From Actinomycetes bacterium (GTDB lineage Bacteria > Actinomycetota > Actinomycetes > Actinomycetales > Cellulomonadaceae), in contig JAEYXM010000205.1 in the NCBI GenBank assembly GCA_023428465.1, forward strand, positions 1-20,111: DNA of 20,111 nucleotides, written 5' to 3'. How positions within the stretch are numbered: position 1 is the first letter of the stretch; every line of letters begins with the position of its first letter. Below the pieces are notes generated by a model. It did no database searches. It worked only from the letters and a program-made list of their open reading frames with translations, and was not told the origin of the DNA. Of this stretch, positions 13,107 to 19,803 are shown in pieces. The position numbers and the translations under genes are program-made.

Positions 13107-15659
13107 TCAGGCGCGCAGCACGCCGCCGTGCTCGGCGAGGACCGCCGCGACGACCGCCGACCGCACACCCGCGATGTCGTCCGCGGTGAGCGTGCGGTCC
13201 GCCGCCCGCAGGCGCACGGTCACGGCGACGGAGCGACGGCCCGCACCGACCTGCTCCCCGCGGTACACGTCGAACACGCGCGCGTCCTCGAGGAGCTCGC
13301 CCGCCGCGCGTCGGACGGTGGCGACGAGCTCGCCCGCCGGGACGTCCTCGTCGACGACGAACGCGAGGTCCTCCTTCGCGACCGGCTGCCCGGACACCGG
13401 TACGGCGTGCACGAGGCGCCCGTCGGCCGCGGCGATCAGCGCATCGAGGCGCATCTCGAAAGCGACCGTACGGGCCGGGAGGCCGAGGTTCTCGCACGCC
13501 TTGGGGTGGAGCTCACCCGCGTGGCCCGCGAGCCCGCCGTCGGGCAGTGTGAGGATGGCGCACCGCCCGGGGTGCCACGGCCCGAAGGCGCCGCCGCGCA
13601 CGCTCACCTCGGTGCCGACCGTCCGGGCCACGAGCAGCGCCGCGGCCAGGGCGTCGGACCAGTCGAACGGGCGGGCCGGTCCCTGCCAGCCCGCCGGCTC
13701 CCGGTTACCCACGAGGACGCCCGCGACGCGACGCGGCTGGCTCGGCAGCGCCGCGTCCAGCTCCTTGAGCTCGACGTCGAGGGGCCTGCCGGCGACCGAG
13801 GGCCGGGGCGCCGGGCCGGAACCGTCCGCGCGGTAGGCGCGCCCGATCTCGAAGACCGCGAGGTCGCCCGCGCCGCGGCCGAGGTTGACCCGCACCGCGT
13901 CCACGAGCGTCGCGAGGACGGTCGTGCGCAGCAGCGGCAACGCCTCGTTGAGCGGGTTGGCGAGCCGGACGGCGTCGCGGCGCGTGCAGTCCGCGGGCAG
14001 GAGCAGCTCGTCGAGCCGCTCGGGCGCGATGAACGGGTACGTGAGCACCTCGGTCAGGCCGTGCTCCGCCAGGGCGCGGGCGACCGAGCGCCGCGTCCGC
14101 TGACTGTGGGTCAGGCCGCGCCCGGCCGACGCCCGCGGAAGCACCGACGGCATCTCGGTGTACCCGTGCAGGCGGGCGACCTCCTCCACGAGGTCGATCT
14201 GCGAGGTGAGGTCGGGGCGCCACGTGGGCGGGGTGACGACCAGCTCGTCGTCCCCGGTCACCGTGCAGCCGATCCGACCGAGCGCCTCGCGCACCTCCTC
14301 GGCCGTGTAGTCGACGCCGACGATCCGGGCCGGGAAGGTCACGGCCATCCGCACCGCCGCGACGGGGGGCACCGCGTCGACGTCGGTCACCTCCGGGTCC
14401 ACCTGTCCGCCGCCGTAGCGGACGAGCAGGTCGATGGCCCGCTGCACGGCGCGCGGGGGCATGGCGGTATCGACACCGCGCTCGAACCGCCGCGACGCCT
14501 CCGAGCCGAGCTTGTGCCGCCGGGCGGTGCGCGCGATCGACACGGGGTCGAAGTGCGCGCCCTCGATCAGCAGGTCGGTGGTCGACGCGCCGACCTCCGA
14601 GCTCGCGCCGCCCATGACGCCCGCCAGGCCCAGCACGCGCGAGGCGCGCGCACCGTCCGGGGAGTCGGTGATGAGCAGGTCCTCCGGGTCGAGCGCCCGG
14701 TCCACCTCGTCGAGCGTGACGAGGCGCTCGCCCGCCACGGCGCGGCGCACGACGATCGGCCCGGCCACCTTGGCCAGGTCGTACGCGTGCAGCGGCTGCC
14801 CGAGCTCGAGCATCACGTAGTTCGTCACGTCCACGGCCAGCGAGATGGGTCGCATGCCGGCCTGCGTGAGCCGGCGCTTCATCCAGCCCGGGCTCTCCGC
14901 GGCCGCGTCGACACCCCGGACGACACGGGCCACGAACCGGTCGCAGCCCACCGCGGCGCGGATCGGCGCGGCGTCGTCCACCTCGACCGCGAAGCCGCCC
15001 TGCGTGGCCGCAGGCACCGCGACGTCGGCCGGGTCGCGGAACGCCTGCCCGGTGGCGTGGGCGTACTCGCGCGCGATCCCGCGCACCGAGAAGCAGTAGC
15101 CACGGTCCGGCGTGACGTTGACCTCGATGGTCCGCTCGCTCAGGCCCAGGAGCGCCAGGGCGTCCTGGCCCGGGGTGAGGTCCGCCGCGTCGAATCCGTT
15201 CTCGGTGAGCACGATGATCCCGGAGTGGTCCTCCCCCAGCCCGAGCTCGCGGGCGGAGCAGATCATGCCGTCCGAGACATGGCCGTACGTCTTGCGTGCC
15301 GCGATCGGGAACGGCCCGGGCAGGACGACGCCGGGCAGCGCCACGACCACCCAGTCGCCCGCCGCGAAGTTGTGCGCGCCGCAGACGATGCCCCGACCGG
15401 CGGGCACCTCACCGTCGGCCGGGTCGTTGTGCTCCGGCCCGACGTCGACGCGGCACCAGCTGATCGACTTGCCGTTCTTGTGCTCCTCCTTCGCGAGGGT
15501 GAGCACGCGCCCGACGACGAGCGGCCCGGTCACGTCGGAGCCGTGGATGCCCTCCTCCTCCAGCCCCACGCGCACGAGCGCCGCCGCGACGTCCTCGGCG
15601 GAGGAGCCGGGCACCAGGTCGACCGACTCGGCGAGCCAGGTGAGCGGTACGCGCGGCAT
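13107..15659 (-). CDS. pheT: phenylalanyl-tRNA synthetase beta subunit
   Basis: Large subunit (850 residues, slightly longer than the roughly 800-830 common elsewhere) of the heterotetrameric synthetase that charges tRNA-Phe. In order, it has an N-terminal strand MPRVPLTWLAESVDL, an EMAP/OB-type tRNA-binding domain (about 45-165), the B3/B4 editing region, a B5 domain in the middle, a catalytic-like core with THSQRTRRSVARALAEHGLTEVLTY-type sequence split over about 520-550, and a C-terminal anticodon-binding FDX-ACB domain (about 755-850) with VSGQPVAKEDLAFVVDEDVP. The ATG (15657-15659) shares one base with the pheS stop and has a GGAGAT ribosome site. The length and end are supported by the hairpin just beyond the stop. 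Confidence 0.97.
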   Translation of the reverse strand: MPRVPLTWLAESVDLVPGSSAEDVAAALVRVGLEEEGIHGSDVTGPLVVGRVLTLAKEEHKNGKSISWCRVDVGPEHNDPADGEVPAGRGIVCGAHNFAAGDWVVVALPGVVLPGPFPIAARKTYGHVSDGMICSARELGLGEDHSGIIVLTENGFDAADLTPGQDALALLGLSERTIEVNVTPDRGYCFSVRGIAREYAHATGQAFRDPADVAVPAATQGGFAVEVDDAAPIRAAVGCDRFVARVVRGVDAAAESPGWMKRRLTQAGMRPISLAVDVTNYVMLELGQPLHAYDLAKVAGPIVVRRAVAGERLVTLDEVDRALDPEDLLITDSPDGARASRVLGLAGVMGGASSEVGASTTDLLIEGAHFDPVSIARTARRHKLGSEASRRFERGVDTAMPPRAVQRAIDLLVRYGGGQVDPEVTDVDAVPPVAAVRMAVTFPARIVGVDYTAEEVREALGRIGCTVTGDDELVVTPPTWRPDLTSQIDLVEEVARLHGYTEMPSVLPRASAGRGLTHSQRTRRSVARALAEHGLTEVLTYPFIAPERLDELLLPADCTRRDAVRLANPLNEALPLLRTTVLATLVDAVRVNLGRGAGDLAVFEIGRAYRADGSGPAPRPSVAGRPLDVELKELDAALPSQPRRVAGVLVGNREPAGWQGPARPFDWSDALAAALLVARTVGTEVSVRGGAFGPWHPGRCAILTLPDGGLAGHAGELHPKACENLGLPARTVAFEMRLDALIAAADGRLVHAVPVSGQPVAKEDLAFVVDEDVPAGELVATVRRAAGELLEDARVFDVYRGEQVGAGRRSVAVTVRLRAADRTLTADDIAGVRSAVVAAVLAEHGGVLRA

Positions 15660-16753
15660 CAGATCTCCATCCCGAACTGCTGGCTGAAGCGGACATCGCC
15701 CTCGACCATGTCCCGCATGTCCGTGACCCCGTGCCGGAACATCAGGGTGCGCTCCACGCCCATGCCGAACGCGAAGCCGGTGTAGACGTCCGGGTCGATC
15801 CCGGCCGCCCGGATGACGTTGGGGTGCGTCATGCCGCACCCGCCCCACTCGATCCAGCCCGTGCCCGAGCACGTCCGGCAGTCCGCGTCACCCCCGTTGC
15901 ACACGAAGCAGCGCAGGTCCATCTCCGCGCTCGGCTCGGTGAACGGGAAGTACGACGGCCGCAGGCGTGTCACGGCCGCGGGACCGAACATCGCGCGGGC
16001 GAAGTGGTCGAGCGTCCCCTTGAGGTGGGCCATCGTCAGGCCCTTGTCCACGGCGAGGCCCTCGATCTGGTGGAACACCGGGGTGTGCGTCGCGTCGAGC
16101 TCGTCCGTGCGGAACGTCTTGCCGGGGCACACGACGTAGATGCCCCGTCCCTCCTCGATCAGCCCGGCGGAGCGTTGGAGCATCGCGCGCGCCTGGACCG
16201 GTGAGGTGTGCGTGCGCAGCAGCAGGCCCGAGTCGGCGGGCTCGATGAAGAACGTGTCCTGCATCGCGCGCGCCGGGTGGTCCGGGTCGAAGTTCAGGGC
16301 GTCGAAGTTGTGCCACTCGGTCTCGAGCTCAGGGCCTTCGGCAACCTCCCAGCCCATCGCGACGAAGACGTCGCACATGCGCTCCGCCATCGTCTCGAGG
16401 GGGTGACGCGCGCCGACGAGCCCGCGCTCGACAGGGAGGGTCACGTCCACGGACTCCTCGACGAGGACCCGCGCGTCGCGCTCGGCCTCCAGGACCTCGT
16501 GGCGCGCCGCGAGCGCGGCGTTGACCTGCGCGCGGGCGGGCCCGACGAGGCGGCCGGCGGGACCCTTGTCGGCCGGCTCGAGCGAGCCGATGGCGCGGTT
16601 GGCCAGTGCCAGCGGGCTGCGGTCCCCGGCGTGGGCCAGGCGGACGGCCTTCAGGGCGTCCAGGTCAGGTGCGGCCGCGGCTGCGGCGATCGCCGCCTCG
16701 ACAGCGGCGCGGACGCCGTCGGCATCCAGGGGCGAGAGAGGTTGGTCGGACAT
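15659..16753 (-). CDS. pheS: phenylalanyl-tRNA synthetase alpha subunit
   Basis: Catalytic class-II subunit, 364 residues. It has an N-terminal coiled coil that contacts tRNA (about 10-100), motif 2 in the THTSPVQARAM to KTFRTDELDATHTPVFHQ region (181-229) and motif 3 in GFAFGMGVERTLM (326-338). Between them lies CFVCNGGDADCRTC (282-295), a CX2CX6CX2C cluster that could bind zinc. Some bacterial PheS such as Bacillus have a similar cluster, while others, including the mycobacterial protein as I recall it, lack it. The ATG at 16751-16753 has a GGAAGG ribosome site. It is followed by pheT with a one-base overlap. Confidence 0.97.
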   Translation of the reverse strand: MSDQPLSPLDADGVRAAVEAAIAAAAAAPDLDALKAVRLAHAGDRSPLALANRAIGSLEPADKGPAGRLVGPARAQVNAALAARHEVLEAERDARVLVEESVDVTLPVERGLVGARHPLETMAERMCDVFVAMGWEVAEGPELETEWHNFDALNFDPDHPARAMQDTFFIEPADSGLLLRTHTSPVQARAMLQRSAGLIEEGRGIYVVCPGKTFRTDELDATHTPVFHQIEGLAVDKGLTMAHLKGTLDHFARAMFGPAAVTRLRPSYFPFTEPSAEMDLRCFVCNGGDADCRTCSGTGWIEWGGCGMTHPNVIRAAGIDPDVYTGFAFGMGVERTLMFRHGVTDMRDMVEGDVRFSQQFGMEI

Positions 16754-16843
16754 GGTGCCTTCCGGTGGGCATGCGGACGATCACGGGCGGGGGTCGGCGC
16801 TGGAGCGTGCCCGCAGTGGACCGTCGGAGTCGGAAGAGTCCGT

Positions 16844-16875
16844 GCGCGATCAGTCGCGCGGCCCGCCTGCGGGCC
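16844..16875 (-). other. two abutting hairpins in the pheS leader
   Basis: GGCCCGC-CT-GCGGGCC (16860-16875, seven-base-pair stem) directly adjoins GCGCGA-TCAG-TCGCGC (16844-16859, six-base-pair stem). They lie between the phosphodiesterase stop and pheS, about 90-120 bases before the pheS start. They may end the phosphodiesterase transcript or fold in the pheS leader. No T-run follows. Confidence 0.5.
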
Positions 16876-16915
16876 TGCTAAATCGATGGTTGTCCGATCG
16901 CCGCACGACGCTCAT
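16850..16915 (-). CDS. possible 21-residue leader ORF upstream of pheS
   Basis: An ATG at 16913-16915 overlaps the phosphodiesterase stop as ATGA and opens a 21-codon frame ending at 16850-16852. The peptide starts MSVVRRSDNHRFSRP and holds only one phenylalanine and seven charged or His residues. It is not like the Phe-rich E. coli pheM leader. The stop falls in the loop of the second leader hairpin and the last codons run through the first. A clear ribosome site is missing. It may be a chance ORF. Confidence 0.2.
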   Translation of the reverse strand: MSVVRRSDNHRFSRPAGGPRD

Positions 16916-17583
16916 CCTGCCACAACGCCCAGGGAGGATCGGTGGACCACCTCGTGCAGCGGGGACCCACCCGGCCCGGCCCCCAGGCGCGAGCTCACGA
17001 GCACCACCTCGCCTGCCGACCACTGCGGCCCCGTGTAGAGCGCCAACGCGTGGGCGAGCGTCGCGGCGTCGGCCGGCGGCGCGGCGCCCGCGTGCCGTGG
17101 TGCCCGGGACCCGCCCGGCCCTCCCGGCCGGGTCGCGCCCTCCCGCGACCTGCGCTCCCCGGCCCGCCGGCCGCCGGCGCTGCGCGCGATCGTCAGGTGC
17201 GGTCGCGAGCGCCGGTCCTCGGCCCGCCCGAGCAGGTCCGACCCGAGGCGGCAGGCGTCCGCCATCAGGGGCGCCCACGCGTCGCCGGAGCAGCCCACCC
17301 AGAGCGTGCGCCCGTCGAACAGCCCGGCACCGCGCAGCGCGGTCTCGAACGGGGCGTGCGCGGCCGCCACCTCGTCGAGGCCGTGCGCGACGTCGTCCAG
17401 GTAGCCCTCGGGCACCTCGCCGAAGAAGGCGACGGTCACGTGCCGGTCCTGCGGCGGGGTCCAGCGCAGACCGCCCGACGCGCGGCCGGGCGCGTCGTCC
17501 CCCCGGAGCAGCCGCAGGGCGTTCTCGAGGTGGTCGAGGGCGGGCCGGGGCGGGCGGATCGCGGCGAACAGGCGCACCCGCAC
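16912..17583 (-). CDS. thpR: RNA 2',3'-cyclic phosphodiesterase (LigT/ThpR, 2H family)
   Basis: 2H phosphoesterase that opens 2',3'-cyclic phosphate ends on RNA; the family was first studied as 2'-5' RNA ligase. The N terminus VRVRLFAAIRPP is typical. The two catalytic HxT motifs are HVTV (48-51) and HLTI (129-132), with the expected spacing of about 80 residues. At 223 residues it is longer than the usual 180-190. The excess is a Gly/Arg/Pro/Ala-rich stretch at about 136-173, just after the second motif. The start is a GTG at 17581-17583 with a GAGAGG element about nine bases upstream. The name is by family; the natural substrate is unknown. Confidence 0.85.
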   Translation of the reverse strand: MRVRLFAAIRPPRPALDHLENALRLLRGDDAPGRASGGLRWTPPQDRHVTVAFFGEVPEGYLDDVAHGLDEVAAAHAPFETALRGAGLFDGRTLWVGCSGDAWAPLMADACRLGSDLLGRAEDRRSRPHLTIARSAGGRRAGERRSREGATRPGGPGGSRAPRHAGAAPPADAATLAHALALYTGPQWSAGEVVLVSSRLGAGPGGSPLHEVVHRSSLGVVAG

Positions 17584-17598
17584 AGCATGCCCTCTCGC

Positions 17599-17630
17599 GG
17601 GCCGTCGGGCCGTCGGGCCGTCGGGCCGCC
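17599..17630. repeat. short tandem octanucleotide repeat
   Basis: Three perfect copies of GGGCCGTC followed by a fourth with one change (GGGCCGCC), lying 16 bases upstream of the phosphodiesterase start on its 5' side. Copy number could vary by slippage. No gene or known binding site explains it. Confidence 0.8.
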
Positions 17631-17827
17631 GGGCGTTCGCGGGTCGGCCGGCCGGGCGGGGGCGACCCCGAGGGCACCCGGAGGTCGGTCAGGGTCGGGA
17701 TCGGGGGCGGATCGGGACCGTCCCCGATTCCGCGCGCGGCCCGCCGGAGGGAGGCTGGAACCACATCGAGCGAGGCCCAGCAGGGGCCCTCCATGCGCCT
17801 CACGAGGCAGAACAGGACACGCCGACC

Positions 17828-18124
17828 ATGTCGATCCACGACAACCTGACCCGCGACGGCCTCGTCCGCCCGCTCGACGGGCGCATCCTCGCAGGGGTGT
17901 GCGCAGGCCTGGGGCGCCGCTTCGGGCTCGAGCCGTGGCCGGCCCGTCTGCTCTTCGTCCTCGTCCTCATGGTGGTCCCGGGCAGCCAGCTGCTGGTCTA
18001 CCCGATCCTGTGGATCGTCATGCCGTCCGAGGTGCGCTACACGTACTACCCGCCGGCGTCGGGCGCGTACCCGCCGCCGGCCGAGGCCTACGCGCCTCCT
18101 CAGACCACGCAGGCCCAGGCCTGA
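17828..18124 (+). CDS. small PspC-domain membrane protein
   Basis: 98-residue protein with a single PspC domain (about 13-67): RPLDGRILAGVCAGLGRRFG then a membrane segment ARLLFVLVLMVVPGSQLLVY continuing to WIVMPSE. The C terminus (68-98) is Tyr/Pro/Ala-rich and probably cytoplasmic or disordered. Family members relate to the phage-shock-type envelope stress response, but many short actinobacterial ones have no proven role. The ATG at 17828-17830 follows an AGGA element by about eight bases. It stands alone on the plus strand, and the 244 bases upstream hold the octanucleotide repeat, an imperfect inverted repeat around GGATCGGGG, and no promoter I can call with confidence. Confidence 0.88.
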   Translation: MSIHDNLTRDGLVRPLDGRILAGVCAGLGRRFGLEPWPARLLFVLVLMVVPGSQLLVYPILWIVMPSEVRYTYYPPASGAYPPPAEAYAPPQTTQAQA

Positions 18125-18131
18125 GTCCCCC

Positions 18132-18159
18132 GCCGGGTGGCCCGTCCCGACCACCCGGC
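18132..18159. terminator. bidirectional terminator-like hairpin between the PspC gene and the methylase gene
   Basis: GCCGGGTGG (18132-18140) and CCACCCGGC (18151-18159) form a perfect nine-base-pair stem with a ten-base loop. It starts seven bases after the PspC stop and ends 26 bases before the methylase stop, so it lies between two convergent genes. No T-run is present. Confidence 0.7.
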
Positions 18160-18185
18160 CCCACGAGCGCCCGTTCCCGGCGTCG

Positions 18186-19091
18186 TCACCCGGCCGTCCG
18201 GCCGGGGCGCTGGGCGCGGGCGCTCGTGTACAGGCACACCGTCACGGCCATCGCGAGGTTGAGCGACTCCGCGCGCCCGTGGATCGGCACGCGCACGACG
18301 GCGTCCGCCAGCTCGCGGTCCGCGTCGTCCAGACCCCAGGCCTCGTTGCCGAACACCCACGCCGTCGGCGCCGCCAGGTCCGGCACCCCCGGGCCGCGCG
18401 TGCCCGACGGGCCGGCAGCGTCCAGCAGGTCGTCGAGGTCGTGGTCGCCCCGACCGTCAGCCGCGAGGACGGTCACCCCGGCGGCCCGCACGGCGGTCAC
18501 GACGTCGGCCAGCCGCGCGCCCTGCACGACGGGCAGGTGGAACAGGGAGCCCGCCGTCGACCGGACCACCTTGGGATTGTGCGCGTCGACGCTCGCCTCG
18601 GTGAGGACCGCGGCGTCGGCCCCGACGGCGTCCGCCACCCGGATCGCGGTACCCGCGTTCCCGGGGTCGCGCACGTGTGCGAGGACGGCCAGCAGCCGTG
18701 GGCCCGCCGCGACGACGGACTCGAGGTCGGCGACCGGCTGCTCGGCGACCGCGAGGATGCCCTGGGCATCCGGGCTCATCGCGGTGAGCACCTCGGACGT
18801 CGCGACGTGCACGCGCAGCCCCCGCGCACCGGCGTCGGCGAGGATGCCCGCGTGCCGGTCGACGACGGGTGCGGCGACGTACAGGTCCCGCACGCGCGCG
18901 GTGTCAGGGTGCGCGCGCACCACTTCACGGACCGACTGCGGCCCCTCGACGAGGAACACGCCCTGGCGCTGACGCACGGAACGCCCGGACAGCGCCCGTA
19001 CCGCCTTCACCCGCTCGGCGCGGGGGTTGGTCAGCTCGGGCACCGTCCGGGCGTCCGTGGTGTCCAGGTCGTCTGTGCGACCGTCGGCCAT
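18186..19091 (-). CDS. SpoU/TrmH-family RNA 2'-O-methyltransferase
   Basis: SPOUT-class methylase of 301 residues that uses S-adenosylmethionine to methylate a ribose, most likely in rRNA. An N-terminal substrate-binding domain (about 25-115) has VEGPQSVREVV. The knot domain carries motif 1 HVRDPGNAGTAIRVADA (139-155, with catalytic-region Asn145 and Arg151), motif 2 VFGNEAWGL (246-254) and motif 3 VPIHGRAESLNLAMAVT (268-284). The ATG at 19089-19091 is one base past the rplT stop, so it is probably co-transcribed with infC-rpmI-rplT. The same position is held by the gene named tsnR in Mycobacterium tuberculosis. The target nucleotide cannot be told from sequence. Confidence 0.93.
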   Translation of the reverse strand: MADGRTDDLDTTDARTVPELTNPRAERVKAVRALSGRSVRQRQGVFLVEGPQSVREVVRAHPDTARVRDLYVAAPVVDRHAGILADAGARGLRVHVATSEVLTAMSPDAQGILAVAEQPVADLESVVAAGPRLLAVLAHVRDPGNAGTAIRVADAVGADAAVLTEASVDAHNPKVVRSTAGSLFHLPVVQGARLADVVTAVRAAGVTVLAADGRGDHDLDDLLDAAGPSGTRGPGVPDLAAPTAWVFGNEAWGLDDADRELADAVVRVPIHGRAESLNLAMAVTVCLYTSARAQRPGRTAG

Positions 19092-19092
19092 G

Positions 19093-19482
19093 TCAGGCCG
19101 CGGGGGTGCTCGCCGCGTTCACGTCGGCGGGCAGGGCGTCCTTCGCGACCTGCACGAGCGCCGCGAAGGCGGGCGCGTCGTTGACCGCGAGGTCGGCGAG
19201 GACACGGCGGTCCACCTCGACACCGGCGAGCCGAAGGCCCTGGATGAGACGGTTGTAGGTCAGGCCGTTCTCGCGGGAGGCGGCGTTGATCCGCTGGATC
19301 CACAGCTTCCGGAAGTCGCCCTTGCGCGCCTTGCGGTCGCGGTAGGAGTAGACCAGCGAGTGGGTGACCTGCTCCTTGGCCTTGCGGTAAAGGCGCGAGC
19401 GCTGACCGCGGTAGCCGGCGGCCCGCTCGAGGGTCGTCCGGCGCTTCTTCTGGGCGTTGACCGCCCGCTTCACGCGTGCCAC
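19093..19482 (-). CDS. rplT: 50S ribosomal protein L20 (bL20)
   Basis: Early-assembly 23S rRNA-binding protein, 129 residues. From the GTG at 19480-19482 it reads VARVKRAVNAQKKRRTTLE, followed by the hallmark RGQRSRLYRKAKEQV and FRKLWIQRINAA. An AAGGAG ribosome site lies eight bases upstream. The C-terminal VKDALPADVNAASTPAA is a short Ala-rich tail typical of actinobacterial L20. Third gene of the infC operon. Confidence 0.98.
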   Translation of the reverse strand: MARVKRAVNAQKKRRTTLERAAGYRGQRSRLYRKAKEQVTHSLVYSYRDRKARKGDFRKLWIQRINAASRENGLTYNRLIQGLRLAGVEVDRRVLADLAVNDAPAFAALVQVAKDALPADVNAASTPAA

Positions 19483-19540
19483 GTGATGCTCCTTGGTGTC
19501 GGGGGCTGGAGAGTCGAGGCGCTCGTCGCGCCCCGCCGGC

Positions 19541-19735
19541 TCACTTGCCCAGCAGCTTCTTGACGGTGCGGGCGTCGCCCGGGGACAGGACCTGGTCGGC
19601 AGCGAGCCGGCGCATGCGGCGGCTCGACTTGTGCTCGGCCAGGTGGCGACGGTTGGCCTGCTCGCGCATGACCTTGCCGCTGCCGGACAGCCGGAAACGC
19701 TTCTTCGCACCGCTGTGCGTCTTGTTCTTCGGCAC
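19541..19735 (-). CDS. rpmI: 50S ribosomal protein L35 (bL35)
   Basis: Small, basic 64-residue ribosomal protein. From the GTG at 19733-19735 it reads VPKNKTHSGAKKRFR, the near-universal L35 start. An in-frame ATG six codons earlier (19751-19753) would add MEESTP, which I do not recall in the family. A GAAGAG element lies upstream of the GTG. A hairpin sits three bases before the ATG and would hide its ribosome site, which also favours the GTG. The gap to rplT is 58 bases with no other feature than the rplT ribosome site. Confidence 0.96.
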   Translation of the reverse strand: MPKNKTHSGAKKRFRLSGSGKVMREQANRRHLAEHKSSRRMRRLAADQVLSPGDARTVKKLLGK

Positions 19736-19756
19736 TGGTGTGCTCTCTTCCATCGG

Positions 19757-19800
19757 GTCGCCCTGTGGGGCGACGGGGATCGGCGTGCGGCTGGCCGCAC
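19757..19800 (-). other. two hairpins in the infC-rpmI intergenic leader
   Basis: GTCGCCC-TGTG-GGGCGAC (19757-19774) and GTGCGG-CTGG-CCGCAC (19785-19800) are perfect stems of seven and six base pairs between the infC stop and rpmI. They could be an RNA processing site, a partial terminator or a binding site for L20 or L35. Known L20 leaders are described in Firmicutes and E. coli, and I cannot match their consensus here. Confidence 0.45.
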
Positions 19801-19803
19801 CGG

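Noticed and set aside
12777..15785. A 1002-codon plus-strand open frame antisense to pheT and pheS
   Set aside because: pheT is unmistakable on the other strand. The antisense frame is Arg/Ala/His-rich without domains, as expected from GC-rich codon bias leaving few stops.
16850..16915. Classical Phe attenuator peptide for pheST
   Set aside because: Only one Phe codon, no T-run terminator, no clear ribosome site. It is kept only as a low-confidence ORF.
17757..17762. GGAACC as a -35 of an ECF-sigma promoter for the PspC gene
   Set aside because: No matching -10 was found at the right spacing, and the motif is common in GC-rich DNA.
16942..18972. A 676-codon plus-strand open frame spanning the phosphodiesterase, PspC and methylase genes
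   Set aside because: It crosses terminators and three real genes and shows no domain.
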